Assembly (NCBI GenBank): GCA_945903675.1
Contig: CAMDOP010000120.1
Span: 1 to 9,141, forward strand
Direction of reading: 5' to 3'
DNA length: 9,141 bases
Origin: Crenothrix polyspora
GTDB taxonomy: Bacteria; Pseudomonadota; Gammaproteobacteria; Methylococcales; Methylomonadaceae
Shown here: in pieces, positions 1-6,572 of the stretch
How positions within the stretch are numbered: the first letter of the stretch is position 1
How the letters are laid out: each line of letters starts with the position of its first letter
The notes under the pieces: generated by a model
The model's database searches: none
Seen by the model: the letters and a program-made list of their open reading frames with translations, nothing else
Told to the model about the DNA's origin: nothing
Program-made: the position numbers and the translations under genes

Positions 1-28
1 ACAATAAGCTTGCATAGTTAGCTATTGT
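1..28 (+). terminator. Possible terminator hairpin at the window edge
   Basis: The sequence can fold as ACAAT and AGCT pairing with AGCT and ATTGT (positions 1-5 and 7-10 with 20-23 and 24-28). There is a one-base bulge at 6 and a 9-base loop. A T-rich stretch follows at 28-38, so on the plus strand it resembles a weak intrinsic terminator for a gene lying left of the window. The stem is AT-rich and may continue past the edge, so this is only a candidate. Confidence 0.25.
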
Positions 29-265
29 TTAAATTTTGTTAGTGGTCGACTGTCGATGCTTTTGTCAGTTATCCTTATTTACCGTACAAATGACTGTTGC
101 TGATATTAAATACAAAAATGTGACTTCCATCGTTGTAGAAATTTAAGGAGGAATTTATTGAAATAAATAAGTATGTGAAATTAAGCGGTTCTTTTAATTA
201 AAATACTGGATATAGAATGTTGCATCAGACATTTAACAACCGCTCAATATAACTTATTAGGTTTA

Positions 266-700
266 TTAATTTTCTAGGCCAGATAAGCCGACTATGGACC
301 AATTATCATAATCTAGTATGCCTTCTTGATCGTCACCGTTTTTGTAGGCTATTCGGCAAGTGTAGTTTTTGGATGTAGCTGTTGAGTTTTGGTTTGTAAT
401 GCCGTATTCACCATGTATAAGGTAATCATAATTGCCCATAGACCATGCATTTAAAGGTTTTTCTGGAAAACTAACGACAGCCTCGGAACCGAGTTCTGAT
501 TTAATAGTGTGATTGCAATGCATGTATGCAATTGCAGTCAGAGTTGTAGATATTGGTAATTGGCTGGCTTGGTCTTTACTGTCGACTAGAAACAGATCAG
601 ATGCGGCTATTTTGTACATAAATGGCATAACTAATTTATATTGGCTTAAAAGTAGGGCAATAAATGCAAGGATAAACAGTAAGTTTTTGTACTTTTTCAT
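266..700 (-). CDS. Hypothetical protein with an N-terminal membrane anchor (144 aa)
   Basis: I do not recognise the family and assign no function. Residues 1-5 are basic (MKKYK) and residues 7-19 are strongly hydrophobic, which fits an uncleaved anchor or a poor signal peptide with the remaining 120 or so residues in the periplasm. The only two cysteines, Cys62 and Cys115, could form a disulfide there. The C-terminal half is rich in Tyr, Asn and Trp, with segments NYTCRIAY (112-119) and DNWSIVGLSGL (132-142) that look like a compact beta-rich domain. The ATG at 700 is the natural start because it supplies the basic and hydrophobic leader, but no Shine-Dalgarno sequence precedes it. A possible 48-codon reading frame ends 4 bases upstream, so translation could be coupled. 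It lies downstream of mgtE on the same strand. Confidence 0.6.
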   Translation of the reverse strand: MKKYKNLLFILAFIALLLSQYKLVMPFMYKIAASDLFLVDSKDQASQLPISTTLTAIAYMHCNHTIKSELGSEAVVSFPEKPLNAWSMGNYDYLIHGEYGITNQNSTATSKNYTCRIAYKNGDDQEGILDYDNWSIVGLSGLEN

Positions 701-704
701 AGGG

Positions 705-851
705 TTATGTTTTTGATGTAGTAATTATTGTAAGAGCTATAAAGTAAGCTAATTCTTTTGGGATCTGCTTATTAATAAGGCCTAAGTGTATCACCTCTTT
801 ATTTAAAGGCAAGAAGCTAAAGAATGGTTTAAATAGTTTTTGATTATGCAT
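705..851 (-). CDS. Possible small protein (48 aa) between mgtE and the 144-aa gene
   Basis: An ATG-started frame of 48 codons fills nearly the whole gap between mgtE (stop 9 bases before its ATG) and the 144-residue gene (ATG 4 bases after its TAA). The predicted product is rich in Phe, Leu, Ile and Lys. It has a Phe-rich start (KPFFSFLPL, residues 8-16) and a hydrophobic C-terminal segment (LAYFIALTII, 34-43) that could be a short membrane helix. Its favour rests on the tight head-to-tail spacing. Against it, no Shine-Dalgarno sequence precedes the ATG, and frames of this length occur by chance in AT-rich DNA. I do not recognise a family. It may be a small membrane protein, a leader coupling translation to the next gene, or a chance frame. 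Confidence 0.27.
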   Translation of the reverse strand: MHNQKLFKPFFSFLPLNKEVIHLGLINKQIPKELAYFIALTIITTSKT

Positions 852-868
852 ATCGAAGAACTATTTAA
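829..868 (-). repeat. 10-bp inverted repeat at the end of mgtE
   Basis: TTAAATAGTT (829-838) and AACTATTTAA (859-868) are perfect complements around a 20-base loop. In the minus-strand transcript one arm contains the mgtE stop codon, and the loop holds the ATG of the possible 48-codon frame. There is no T-tract after the stem and it is almost all A-T, so it is a poor intrinsic terminator. An mRNA 3'-end or translation-coupling structure is possible. Confidence 0.35.
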
Positions 869-2306
869 TTAGAAATATACTGGCTAGCCCTAAAAAGATA
901 AAGAAGCCCATTGAGTCGGTAACGGCGGTCAATATAACGCTGGTACCTACGGCAGGATCTTTGCCGAATTTATGGCGTAATAAGGGTATGCCGAGGCCAA
1001 AAATTACTGCTACAAGTAGGTTTATAAACATAGATGTTGCCATCACAACTGATAGTGCTAGGTTTTGGTAAAGTAGTAGACTTAATAATGCCATGATTAA
1101 ACCAATAAAAACTCCATTAATTATTGCGAGTTTAAGTTCTTTTTTTATCAAACGGCCAACATTAGAAGGAGTTACTTGACCTAATGCTAGTGATCGTATT
1201 ATTAACATGCTTGTTTGATTGCCTGTATTGCCGCCCATTGCTGCAATTATTGGCATTAATGAGGCTAGCGCCACTAATTCCAATATGATGTCTTCGAATA
1301 CCCCAATAATGCGTGTTGATATAAAGGCTGTGGCAATATTTATTAAAAGCCAGCCCCAACGGTTTCTTGCGCTTTTCCAAACACTAGAGAACAGGTCTTC
1401 TTCTTCTCCAACACCTGCTTGACTTAGTAAGTCTTCATCTGATTTCTCTCGGATATAGTCGAGTATATGGTCTACGCACAAACGGCCTTGTAGTTTGCCT
1501 TGATTATCTACTACGGGAGCTGAAATAAGATTATATCGTTCGAAAGCACGCGCAGCTTCTGCTGTTTCTTCATTAATTTGAAATCTAACAAAGTCAGTAA
1601 TCATTACTTCAGCCACTTGTTGGGAAGGAAGGTGGGTTAATAATCTTTGTAGCGGTAAGATGCCTTGCACAATGTTTTTTTGATCGACAACAAATAGCTT
1701 ATCGGTGTGGCTAGGTAATTTACCTAATCTGCGTATGTAAGCTATGATTGCTTTAAGAGTGAGGTCGTTGCGGATAGTAATCATGCCAAAATCCATTAAG
1801 GCGCCAACTTGTGTTTCCTGATAGGATAAGATCTCGTTTAAATGTTGACGATCCTCGCTGTTTAAAGAACGAAGAATCTTCAACATGGTTCTTTTAGGGA
1901 GATTGGCGGCTATATCCGCTATTTCATCTGTATTTAATTTACCTGCGACAGTGGCGAGTTCTTCTGCTGCCATGCCTGATATGAGTGTTTGTCTGACGGC
2001 GTCGGAGACTTCCAGTAATATTTGCCCATCATGACATGACTTGATGGCATTCCATACGATTTGGCGTTCATCTAATGGTAATGATTCTAAAATAAATGCA
2101 CAATCGGCAGGATGAAGCGGTATAAGTTTTTCTTGTAGACGACTTTGATGTTGATTTTGCAGCATGGCTGCAATAAGTTCGAAGTTTACTGAGGGTCCAC
2201 GCTGTATTAAGTTTCTTTCTATACTTTGTTTTTCCAATAAGCTGAAGATCTCTTGTAATTGATGATCTAGAAATTGTGCTGAATGAATTTGTTCAGTTGA
2301 TTCCAT
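861..2306 (-). CDS. mgtE: Magnesium transporter MgtE
   Basis: An inner-membrane Mg2+ channel of the MgtE/SLC41 family, of usual length (481 aa). The N-terminal superhelical domain occupies about residues 38-163. A pair of CBS domains follows at about 165-225 and 230-290. In the structurally studied Thermus homologue these cytosolic parts bind Mg2+ and close the pore when the ion is plentiful. The membrane domain starts near residue 314 (RNRWGWLL) and contains five predicted helices, at about 316-336, 343-372, 390-412, 418-442 and 455-480. It includes the family signature GGNTGNQTS (358-366) and the acidic pore position in AVTDSMGFF (461-469, Asp464). The ATG at 2306 has a weak AAGAG about 10 bases upstream. 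The gene lies 115 bases after proB on the same strand. No Mg2+ riboswitch is recognisable in that gap, so control is probably by gating of the protein. Confidence 0.95.
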   Translation of the reverse strand: MESTEQIHSAQFLDHQLQEIFSLLEKQSIERNLIQRGPSVNFELIAAMLQNQHQSRLQEKLIPLHPADCAFILESLPLDERQIVWNAIKSCHDGQILLEVSDAVRQTLISGMAAEELATVAGKLNTDEIADIAANLPKRTMLKILRSLNSEDRQHLNEILSYQETQVGALMDFGMITIRNDLTLKAIIAYIRRLGKLPSHTDKLFVVDQKNIVQGILPLQRLLTHLPSQQVAEVMITDFVRFQINEETAEAARAFERYNLISAPVVDNQGKLQGRLCVDHILDYIREKSDEDLLSQAGVGEEEDLFSSVWKSARNRWGWLLINIATAFISTRIIGVFEDIILELVALASLMPIIAAMGGNTGNQTSMLIIRSLALGQVTPSNVGRLIKKELKLAIINGVFIGLIMALLSLLLYQNLALSVVMATSMFINLLVAVIFGLGIPLLRHKFGKDPAVGTSVILTAVTDSMGFFIFLGLASIFLIK

Positions 2307-2415
2307 AATACTCAGCTCTTTATTAAGTTTGTGATGTTTGATTTACTTGAGCATAAAGCCAATTTTATCTCTTCTTAATTAATAATAGTCTTATTACAAA
2401 ATCTTAGTTTATTAT

Positions 2416-2439
2416 AAAAACCTAAATCAACACTAGGTT
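2416..2439 (-). terminator. Weak terminator candidate overlapping the proB stop codon
   Basis: On the minus strand AACCTA (from 2439 to 2434) can pair with TAGGTT (2424 to 2419) around a 9-base loop, and a run of five T begins within the stem. The stem is only 6 bp and contains the proB TAG stop, so termination would be inefficient at best. If it works, it would partly separate mgtE from the proB transcript. Confidence 0.25.
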
Positions 2440-3543
2440 GTCTCTGTGTATCATTTCTGCATCATCGGCATAACCTAGTATACTTTCGAATTCAGTGCTG
2501 TTTTTACCGGCGATAAGTTCGGCTTCTGTATTACCATAGTTGATGAGTCCACGTGCAATCTCCATTCCTGCTTCATCTTTGCAGGATACTAGTTCGCCAC
2601 GTTCAAAGTGTCCAGTGATGGTTTTGACGCCAACAGCCAATAAACTTTTACCATCACTTTTTAATACTTTAACTGCTCCAGCATCGAGTATTAGCTGTCC
2701 TTTGACTTGTAATTGTGCGGCTAACCAACGTTTTCTAGCCACTAGTGGCTCTATGTCAGGTAAGAAATAAGTGCCTAGATTGCTACCTGATATAACTGCT
2801 GTAATAACATTGTCTTCAGCGCCTGCTGCGACCACTGTGGCTGCTCCTGAGCGAGAGGCTAAGCGTGCGGCGCTTACTTTAGTAGACATTCCTCCACGGC
2901 CAAGTCCGCTACGACTATCGCCCGCCATTGTTTCTAAGCGAGCATCGTTTACGCTAATTTCAGATATTAACTGTGCGTCAGGGTATAGGCTTGGGTCGCC
3001 AGTAAATAAGCCTTTTTGGTCAGTAAGAATAATAAGTAATTCGGCTTCAACTAAATTAGCTACTAAGGCTGCTAAGGTATCATTGTCGCCAAAGCGGATT
3101 TCTTCGGTAGCTACGGCATCATTTTCATTAATAACCGGAACAACTCCAAATTTTAATAGTGTTAATAAAGTGCTGCGGGCATTTAAATAACGTTGCCGAT
3201 TTGATAGGTCGTCATGTGTTAGTAATACTTGCGCGGCATGTAAGCCATGTTGTTGGAAGTTGTCATCAAATACACGCACTAGGCCCATTTGCCCAACGGA
3301 TGCTGCTGCCTGAAGTTCGTGTAGAGTTTTTGGTCTCGTTTTTAAGCCCAAGCGACTCATGCCTTCAGCGACTGATCCTGAAGAAACTAGAATGACATCA
3401 ATAGATTGATGTCTTAGTTCAGCCATTTGATTAACCCAAGAGGATATGGCTATTTTATCTAGCCCAAGTCCTCCCTTGGTTAATAAAGAGCTGCCTATTT
3501 TTACAACAACTCGTTTAACTTTTGTAAACTCATTCCTGCTCAC
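2422..3543 (-). CDS. proB: Glutamate 5-kinase (proline biosynthesis)
   Basis: Phosphorylates L-glutamate with ATP to gamma-glutamyl phosphate, the first and normally feedback-controlled step of proline synthesis, in the cytosol. The 373 residues hold an amino acid kinase domain (about 8-265) and a C-terminal PUA domain (about 280-355), as in E. coli ProB (367 aa). Landmarks are VVKIGSSL with Lys15, SSG at 54-56, NENDAV (139-144), FGDNDT (151-156), LTDQKGL (173-179) and GGMSTK (217-222). With an offset of five residues these match E. coli Lys10, Ser50, Asp137, Asn149 and Lys217. Asp112 aligns with E. coli Asp107, whose change to Asn relieves proline inhibition, so feedback control is probably kept. 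The start is GTG at 3543, inside the end of obgE (14-base overlap), with only a weak GGA upstream. proA is not in the window, unlike the E. coli proBA pair. Confidence 0.96.
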   Translation of the reverse strand: MSRNEFTKVKRVVVKIGSSLLTKGGLGLDKIAISSWVNQMAELRHQSIDVILVSSGSVAEGMSRLGLKTRPKTLHELQAAASVGQMGLVRVFDDNFQQHGLHAAQVLLTHDDLSNRQRYLNARSTLLTLLKFGVVPVINENDAVATEEIRFGDNDTLAALVANLVEAELLIILTDQKGLFTGDPSLYPDAQLISEISVNDARLETMAGDSRSGLGRGGMSTKVSAARLASRSGAATVVAAGAEDNVITAVISGSNLGTYFLPDIEPLVARKRWLAAQLQVKGQLILDAGAVKVLKSDGKSLLAVGVKTITGHFERGELVSCKDEAGMEIARGLINYGNTEAELIAGKNSTEFESILGYADDAEMIHRDNLVLI

Positions 3544-4564
3544 TTTTATTCCGCCGTTGTTCTTCTAAAAAGTTCATGATGGCAAACATTAGGGCTTTTG
3601 TTCCGTCACCATTAATAGCTGCAATTTTAAAAACTGGGCCTTTCCATTCTAATTCATCAACAATCGCTTGGCAGAGCTCTTCTGTTTCATCATAAGGTAG
3701 CCGGTCAATTTTGTTGAGAATTAGCCAGCGGGGTTTGTTGGCTAAATCATCGCTCCATTTTCCGATTTCATGAATGATTTTTTTAGCTGCTTGTACTGGG
3801 GTATCCATGCTTTCATAAGGTACTACGTCAATTAAATGGAGTAGTAATCCTGTGCGAGATAGATGTTTAAGAAATTGTAAGCCTAAACCTGCGCCTTCTG
3901 CAGCACCTTCAATAACGCCAGGTATGTCAGCAATCACGAAGCTACGTAAGTCATCGACCCTTACCACACCAAGGTTTGGATGTAAGGTGGTAAATGGATA
4001 GTCTGCTACTTTAGGTGTGGCTGATGAAACGGAGCGTATTAAGCTGGATTTGCCAGCATTTGGCATGCCTAATAAACCAACATCAGCGATTAGAGTAAGT
4101 TCTAAAAGGAGAATGCGATGCTCGCCTTCGCTTCCTTTGCTAGCTTTTTGAGGGGCTCTGTTAATGCTGCTTTTAAAGCGGGTGTTGCCTAAGCCGTGAA
4201 AACCACCTTTAGCAACGAGTAGTGTTTCGCCAACCTTGGTAAGATCGCCAATGATCTCGCCGGTATCTTTTTCGGAAACTTGTGTACCTAAAGGAACGGG
4301 CACATAGCAGTCATCACCTTTTTTCCCTGTACAATTCCGGCTCATGCCATTTTGTCCGCGTTGGGCTCTATGCACGGCATGATATCTAAAATCCACGAGT
4401 GTATTGACGTTTTCAACGGCGATTAGATAAACGCAGCCACCGTCTCCACCGTCTCCACCATCTGGTCCACCAAAAGGGATATATTTTTCACGTCGAAAGC
4501 CAATAGTGCCATTGCCACCGTCACCTGCTTCTACACGAACTTCTGCTTCGTCAATAAATCTCAT
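3530..4564 (-). CDS. obgE: Obg/CgtA family GTPase
   Basis: A conserved GTPase that binds the 50S ribosomal subunit and acts in its late assembly, also linked to the stringent response and cell cycle. The 344 residues carry the glycine-rich Obg fold at about 1-158 (GDGGNG at 14-19; GGPDGGDGGDGG at 32-43). The GTPase domain follows with G1 GMPNAGKS (166-173), G2 threonines 192-193 in YPFTTLHPNLG, G3 DIPG (213-216), G4 NKID (284-287) and G5 near AAING (315-319). The C-terminal tail is short and charged. The ATG at 4564 begins MRFIDEA, matching the usual MKFVDEA-like start of the family, but no clear Shine-Dalgarno sequence precedes it. It follows rpmA, with a hairpin terminator in the gap, and overlaps proB by 14 bases, suggesting coupled translation of the two. 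The E. coli yhbE gene found in this operon is absent here. Confidence 0.97.
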   Translation of the reverse strand: MRFIDEAEVRVEAGDGGNGTIGFRREKYIPFGGPDGGDGGDGGCVYLIAVENVNTLVDFRYHAVHRAQRGQNGMSRNCTGKKGDDCYVPVPLGTQVSEKDTGEIIGDLTKVGETLLVAKGGFHGLGNTRFKSSINRAPQKASKGSEGEHRILLLELTLIADVGLLGMPNAGKSSLIRSVSSATPKVADYPFTTLHPNLGVVRVDDLRSFVIADIPGVIEGAAEGAGLGLQFLKHLSRTGLLLHLIDVVPYESMDTPVQAAKKIIHEIGKWSDDLANKPRWLILNKIDRLPYDETEELCQAIVDELEWKGPVFKIAAINGDGTKALMFAIMNFLEEQRRNKSEQE

Positions 4565-4604
4565 AACTTACACGCGCCACATACAAAACCAACCAATAAA
4601 AACA

Positions 4605-4638
4605 AAAAAAGCCCCGTCAACAATAACGGAGCTTTTTT
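4605..4638 (-). terminator. Intrinsic terminator between rpmA and obgE
   Basis: On the minus strand GCTCCGT (4632 to 4626) pairs with ACGGGGC (4617 to 4611) around an 8-base loop, flanked by six A before and a run of seven T after (4610 to 4604). In that direction the single imperfect position is a G-U wobble. On the plus strand the same position is a C-A mismatch, which points to a terminator meant for the rplU-rpmA transcript. It lies 66 bases beyond the rpmA stop and 40 bases before the obgE ATG. Some readthrough or a separate promoter must feed obgE. Confidence 0.85.
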
Positions 4639-4703
4639 AAAGCCACCAGATTAAACAATGTTAACCCGGTTTACAAAATTTTAAGCTGTAATGAAGTTTA
4701 AAT

Positions 4704-4961
4704 TTACGCAGCAACTATGCTGATAAATTTACGGCCTTTAGGGCCTTTAACTTGAAATACGACTCTACCTTCTGCCGTCGCAAACAAGGTATGATCTTTT
4801 CCACAGCCTACATTGTCGCCGGCGTGAAATTTAGTTCCACGTTGACGTACAATGATGTTTCCTGCTGCTACGAGTTCGCCACCGTAGCGTTTGACACCTA
4901 AGCGTTTTGCATTAGAGTCACGACCGTTGCGAGTACTACCACCCGCCTTCTTATGAGCCAT
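4704..4961 (-). CDS. rpmA: 50S ribosomal protein L27
   Basis: L27 is a small basic protein of the 50S subunit whose N-terminal tail reaches the peptidyl-transferase centre and contacts the tRNA ends. The 85-residue sequence starts MAHKKAGGSTRNGRDS and continues with KRLGVKRYGG and IIVRQRGTKFHAG, all diagnostic for bL27. The start lies directly at MAHKKAG, without the N-terminal extension that Firmicutes cleave off. A good ribosome binding site supports the ATG. The gene follows rplU by 17 bases in a standard two-gene ribosomal operon. A strong hairpin terminator beyond its stop probably ends most of the message. Confidence 0.98.
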   Translation of the reverse strand: MAHKKAGGSTRNGRDSNAKRLGVKRYGGELVAAGNIIVRQRGTKFHAGDNVGCGKDHTLFATAEGRVVFQVKGPKGRKFISIVAA

Positions 4962-4967
4962 TTTTAA

Positions 4968-4972
4968 CTCCT
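4968..4972 (-). promoter_or_regulatory. Ribosome binding site of rpmA
   Basis: AGGAG on the minus strand (within TAGGAG), 6 bases before the rpmA ATG. It is the clearest Shine-Dalgarno sequence in the window and fixes the L27 start. Confidence 0.85.
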
Positions 4973-4978
4973 AAAATA

Positions 4979-5290
4979 TTAAGCAGAAATGCCAGTAATC
5001 TGGATTTCTGTATAGTATTGACGATGCCCCATTTGTTTCATATGGTGCTTACGTCTTCTGAATTTAATGATTTTGATCTTGTCATGTCTACCTTGAGACA
5101 AAACAGTCGCTGTAACTTTGCCGCCTTCAATAAAAGGCAAGCCGATTTTAACAGTATCATCTGTTTGAATCATCAGTACTTTGTCAAATTCAATGCTATC
5201 GCCTGTGCCCAGCTCTAGTTTTTCTATTTTTAAGTAAGTACCTTCTTCTACACGGTACTGTTTACCACCTGTTTGAATTACCGCATACAT
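4979..5290 (-). CDS. rplU: 50S ribosomal protein L21
   Basis: L21 binds 23S rRNA in the 50S subunit. The product begins MYAVIQTGGKQYRVEEG and contains the basic segment KIIKFRRRKHHMKQMGHRQ and the ending ITGISA, all matching E. coli L21. From the ATG at 5290 the protein is 103 aa, the same length as in E. coli. An upstream in-frame ATG at 5308 would add six residues (MMELAP). I reject it because the GGAG just downstream of that ATG is correctly spaced (9 bases) as the ribosome binding site for 5290, and family members start at MYAV. A near-consensus sigma70 promoter lies about 50-75 bases upstream. rpmA follows at 17 bases. Confidence 0.97.
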   Translation of the reverse strand: MYAVIQTGGKQYRVEEGTYLKIEKLELGTGDSIEFDKVLMIQTDDTVKIGLPFIEGGKVTATVLSQGRHDKIKIIKFRRRKHHMKQMGHRQYYTEIQITGISA

Positions 5291-5299
5291 CGGCGCAAG

Positions 5300-5303
5300 C
5301 TCC
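5300..5303 (-). promoter_or_regulatory. Ribosome binding site deciding the rplU start
   Basis: GGAG on the minus strand, 9 bases before the ATG at 5290. It sits inside the first codons that would follow the alternative ATG at 5308, so it supports the shorter, family-typical L21. Confidence 0.65.
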
Positions 5304-5337
5304 ATCAAGCATTAATCTGTTATAAAGTGAACAGACG

Positions 5338-5366
5338 ATTATATTTTTAAAGCATAAGTTAGTCAA
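5338..5366 (-). promoter_or_regulatory. Sigma70 promoter of rplU-rpmA
   Basis: On the minus strand TTGACT (5366 to 5361) and TATAAT (5343 to 5338) are separated by exactly 17 bases, one base short of full consensus. The stretch just upstream (about 5367-5395) is almost pure A/T with A- and T-tracts, like an UP element. Transcription would begin near 5331, giving a leader of about 40 bases before the L21 ATG. This strength fits a ribosomal protein operon. Confidence 0.85.
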
Positions 5367-5450
5367 CAATAAAATTTTTTATTTAAAGTTGTTTTAACTT
5401 AAGAGTAGTAAGGAAATGTTATTGAGAGGCCTGTGCTTTTATTAATAGCT

Positions 5451-5480
5451 TGGTCAGTTAACTTCCTATTGGGTTATAAT
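5451..5480 (+). promoter_or_regulatory. Probable sigma70 promoter of ispB
   Basis: A perfect TATAAT at 5475-5480 is preceded by TGGTCA (5451-5456; four of six matches) at 18 bases. Transcription from about 5487 would leave a leader of roughly 65 bases before the ispB ATG. The -10 box is convincing and the -35 box is weak. Confidence 0.5.
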
Positions 5481-5553
5481 ATCCTAAATAGATGATGATT
5501 TATAGTTATCACTTTGAAAAATAACCTAAACTTACATATTCAGTATTAAATCA

Positions 5554-6564
5554 ATGGTATCGCACTCACTATCGCCCACGAATACGCCTGCAACGATTGA
5601 TTTTGATTCGATCAAGCAATTAACAGCAATCGATGCTATAGCTGTCGATCAACTCATCATTAATGAATTAAGTTCAGATGTTATTCTGATTAATCAGATG
5701 GGGCGCTATATTGTCGGCAATGGTGGTAAACGATTGCGCCCTATGCTTTTGTTACTTGCGGCCAAGGCATTAGGTGGCGTTAGTGACAATCACTTAATGC
5801 TTGCTGCGGTCATTGAATTTATTCATACGGCAACCTTGTTGCATGATGATGTGGTTGACGAGTCTGACCTTAGGCGGGGTAAGGAATCAGCTAATGCTGT
5901 TTGGGGTAATGCTGCTAGTGTATTAGTAGGTGATTATCTCTATTCTAGTGCTTTTGAAATGATGGTCCGTACCGGTAATATGCGGGTTATGGAGATTTTA
6001 TCAAAAACAACAACAGCTATTGCTGAAGGTGAGGTATTACAACTTTTAAATTGTAATAATCCTGAAACTACCGAAGCAAAATATTTAGAAGTGGTAGCAA
6101 GGAAAACAGCTATCTTGTTTAGTGCGGCAACACGTTTGAGTGCTGTAATAACAGGTGTCTCAGCTGAAATAGAAGAAGGCTTAGCTCAATATGGACAACA
6201 TTTAGGAATTGCTTTTCAGCTTATTGATGATGCTCTTGATTATAAGGCGAGCCAAGTTGATCTAGGTAAGAATCTTGGTGATGATCTTGCCGAAGGCAAG
6301 CCTACTTTACCGTTGATTTATGCTATTCAAAACGGAACTGAGCATGAGGCTTCGATTATTATTGAAGCGATTAAAAATGGCAATCGTGACGTCTTTAATG
6401 AAGTTTATGCCATAGTAAAAAGTACCCAAGCTATTGCTTATACAGAACAACGCGCCGATGAAGAAGCTGAAAAAGCGATTGATGCGCTGAGTGTTTTAGA
6501 GGATTCAGACTATAAAACGGCATTAATACAATTGGCTAAGTTTTCTGTACAAAGAAATTATTAA
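5554..6564 (+). CDS. ispB: Octaprenyl diphosphate synthase (long-chain polyprenyl synthase)
   Basis: Condenses isopentenyl diphosphate units onto farnesyl diphosphate to make the all-trans side chain of ubiquinone or menaquinone. The 336 residues match E. coli IspB (323 aa) throughout. Features are GGKRLRP (57-63), the first Asp-rich motif DDVVD (98-102) followed by RR (107-108), GDYLY (126-130), the second Asp-rich motif DDALD (225-229), and GKNLGDDLAEGKPTLPL (238-254). Ala93, five residues before the first Asp motif, is small, as in enzymes that make long chains. Octaprenyl is the likeliest product, but chain length cannot be read securely from sequence. The N-terminus is about 13 residues longer than in E. 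coli, and no Shine-Dalgarno sequence precedes the ATG. No better start exists before Met49. It diverges from rplU, as in Pseudomonas, and converges on recD with an 8-base gap. Confidence 0.95.
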   Translation: MVSHSLSPTNTPATIDFDSIKQLTAIDAIAVDQLIINELSSDVILINQMGRYIVGNGGKRLRPMLLLLAAKALGGVSDNHLMLAAVIEFIHTATLLHDDVVDESDLRRGKESANAVWGNAASVLVGDYLYSSAFEMMVRTGNMRVMEILSKTTTAIAEGEVLQLLNCNNPETTEAKYLEVVARKTAILFSAATRLSAVITGVSAEIEEGLAQYGQHLGIAFQLIDDALDYKASQVDLGKNLGDDLAEGKPTLPLIYAIQNGTEHEASIIIEAIKNGNRDVFNEVYAIVKSTQAIAYTEQRADEEAEKAIDALSVLEDSDYKTALIQLAKFSVQRNY

Positions 6565-6572
6565 TACGATGG

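Noticed and set aside
145..180. A perfect Shine-Dalgarno-like AAGGAGG at 145-151 on the plus strand, suggesting a small gene.
   Set aside because: The nearby starts give only tiny frames: TTG at 158 stops after two codons, ATG at 173 stops at once, and GTG at 175 gives eight codons. No supported coding sequence follows.
181..200. The complement of 181-200 (TAATTAAA, AGAA, CCGCTTAA) resembles 8298-8314 (TAATTAAA, G, CCGCTTAA), hinting at a dispersed repeat.
   Set aside because: It is only two 8-bp AT-rich blocks with different spacing and no flanking similarity, and no further copies were seen.
184..243. AGCGGTT (184-190) and AACCGCT (237-243) as a terminator or operator dyad.
   Set aside because: The stem is 7 bp with a 46-base loop, has no T-tract, and no gene end or promoter is placed to use it.
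785..812. Minus-strand promoter for the 144-residue gene (TTGCCT, 16 bases, TACACT with an extended TG).
   Set aside because: It is plausible, but it lies inside the possible 48-codon frame and the -10 match is modest. I could not separate it from chance in this AT-rich gap.
2307..2421. A possible Mg2+-sensing riboswitch or leader before mgtE.
   Set aside because: The 115-base gap is AT-rich with no conserved helices I recognise and is too short for a typical M-box plus expression platform.
2771..3190. A 139-codon plus-strand open frame opposite proB.
   Set aside because: It is antisense to well-conserved proB codons, has no ribosome binding site, and has a composition expected of a shadow frame.
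5290..5308. The upstream ATG at 5308 as the start of L21.
   Set aside because: It adds MMELAP to a protein that is 103 residues and collinear with E. coli L21 from the ATG at 5290, and the GGAG ribosome binding site is placed for 5290.
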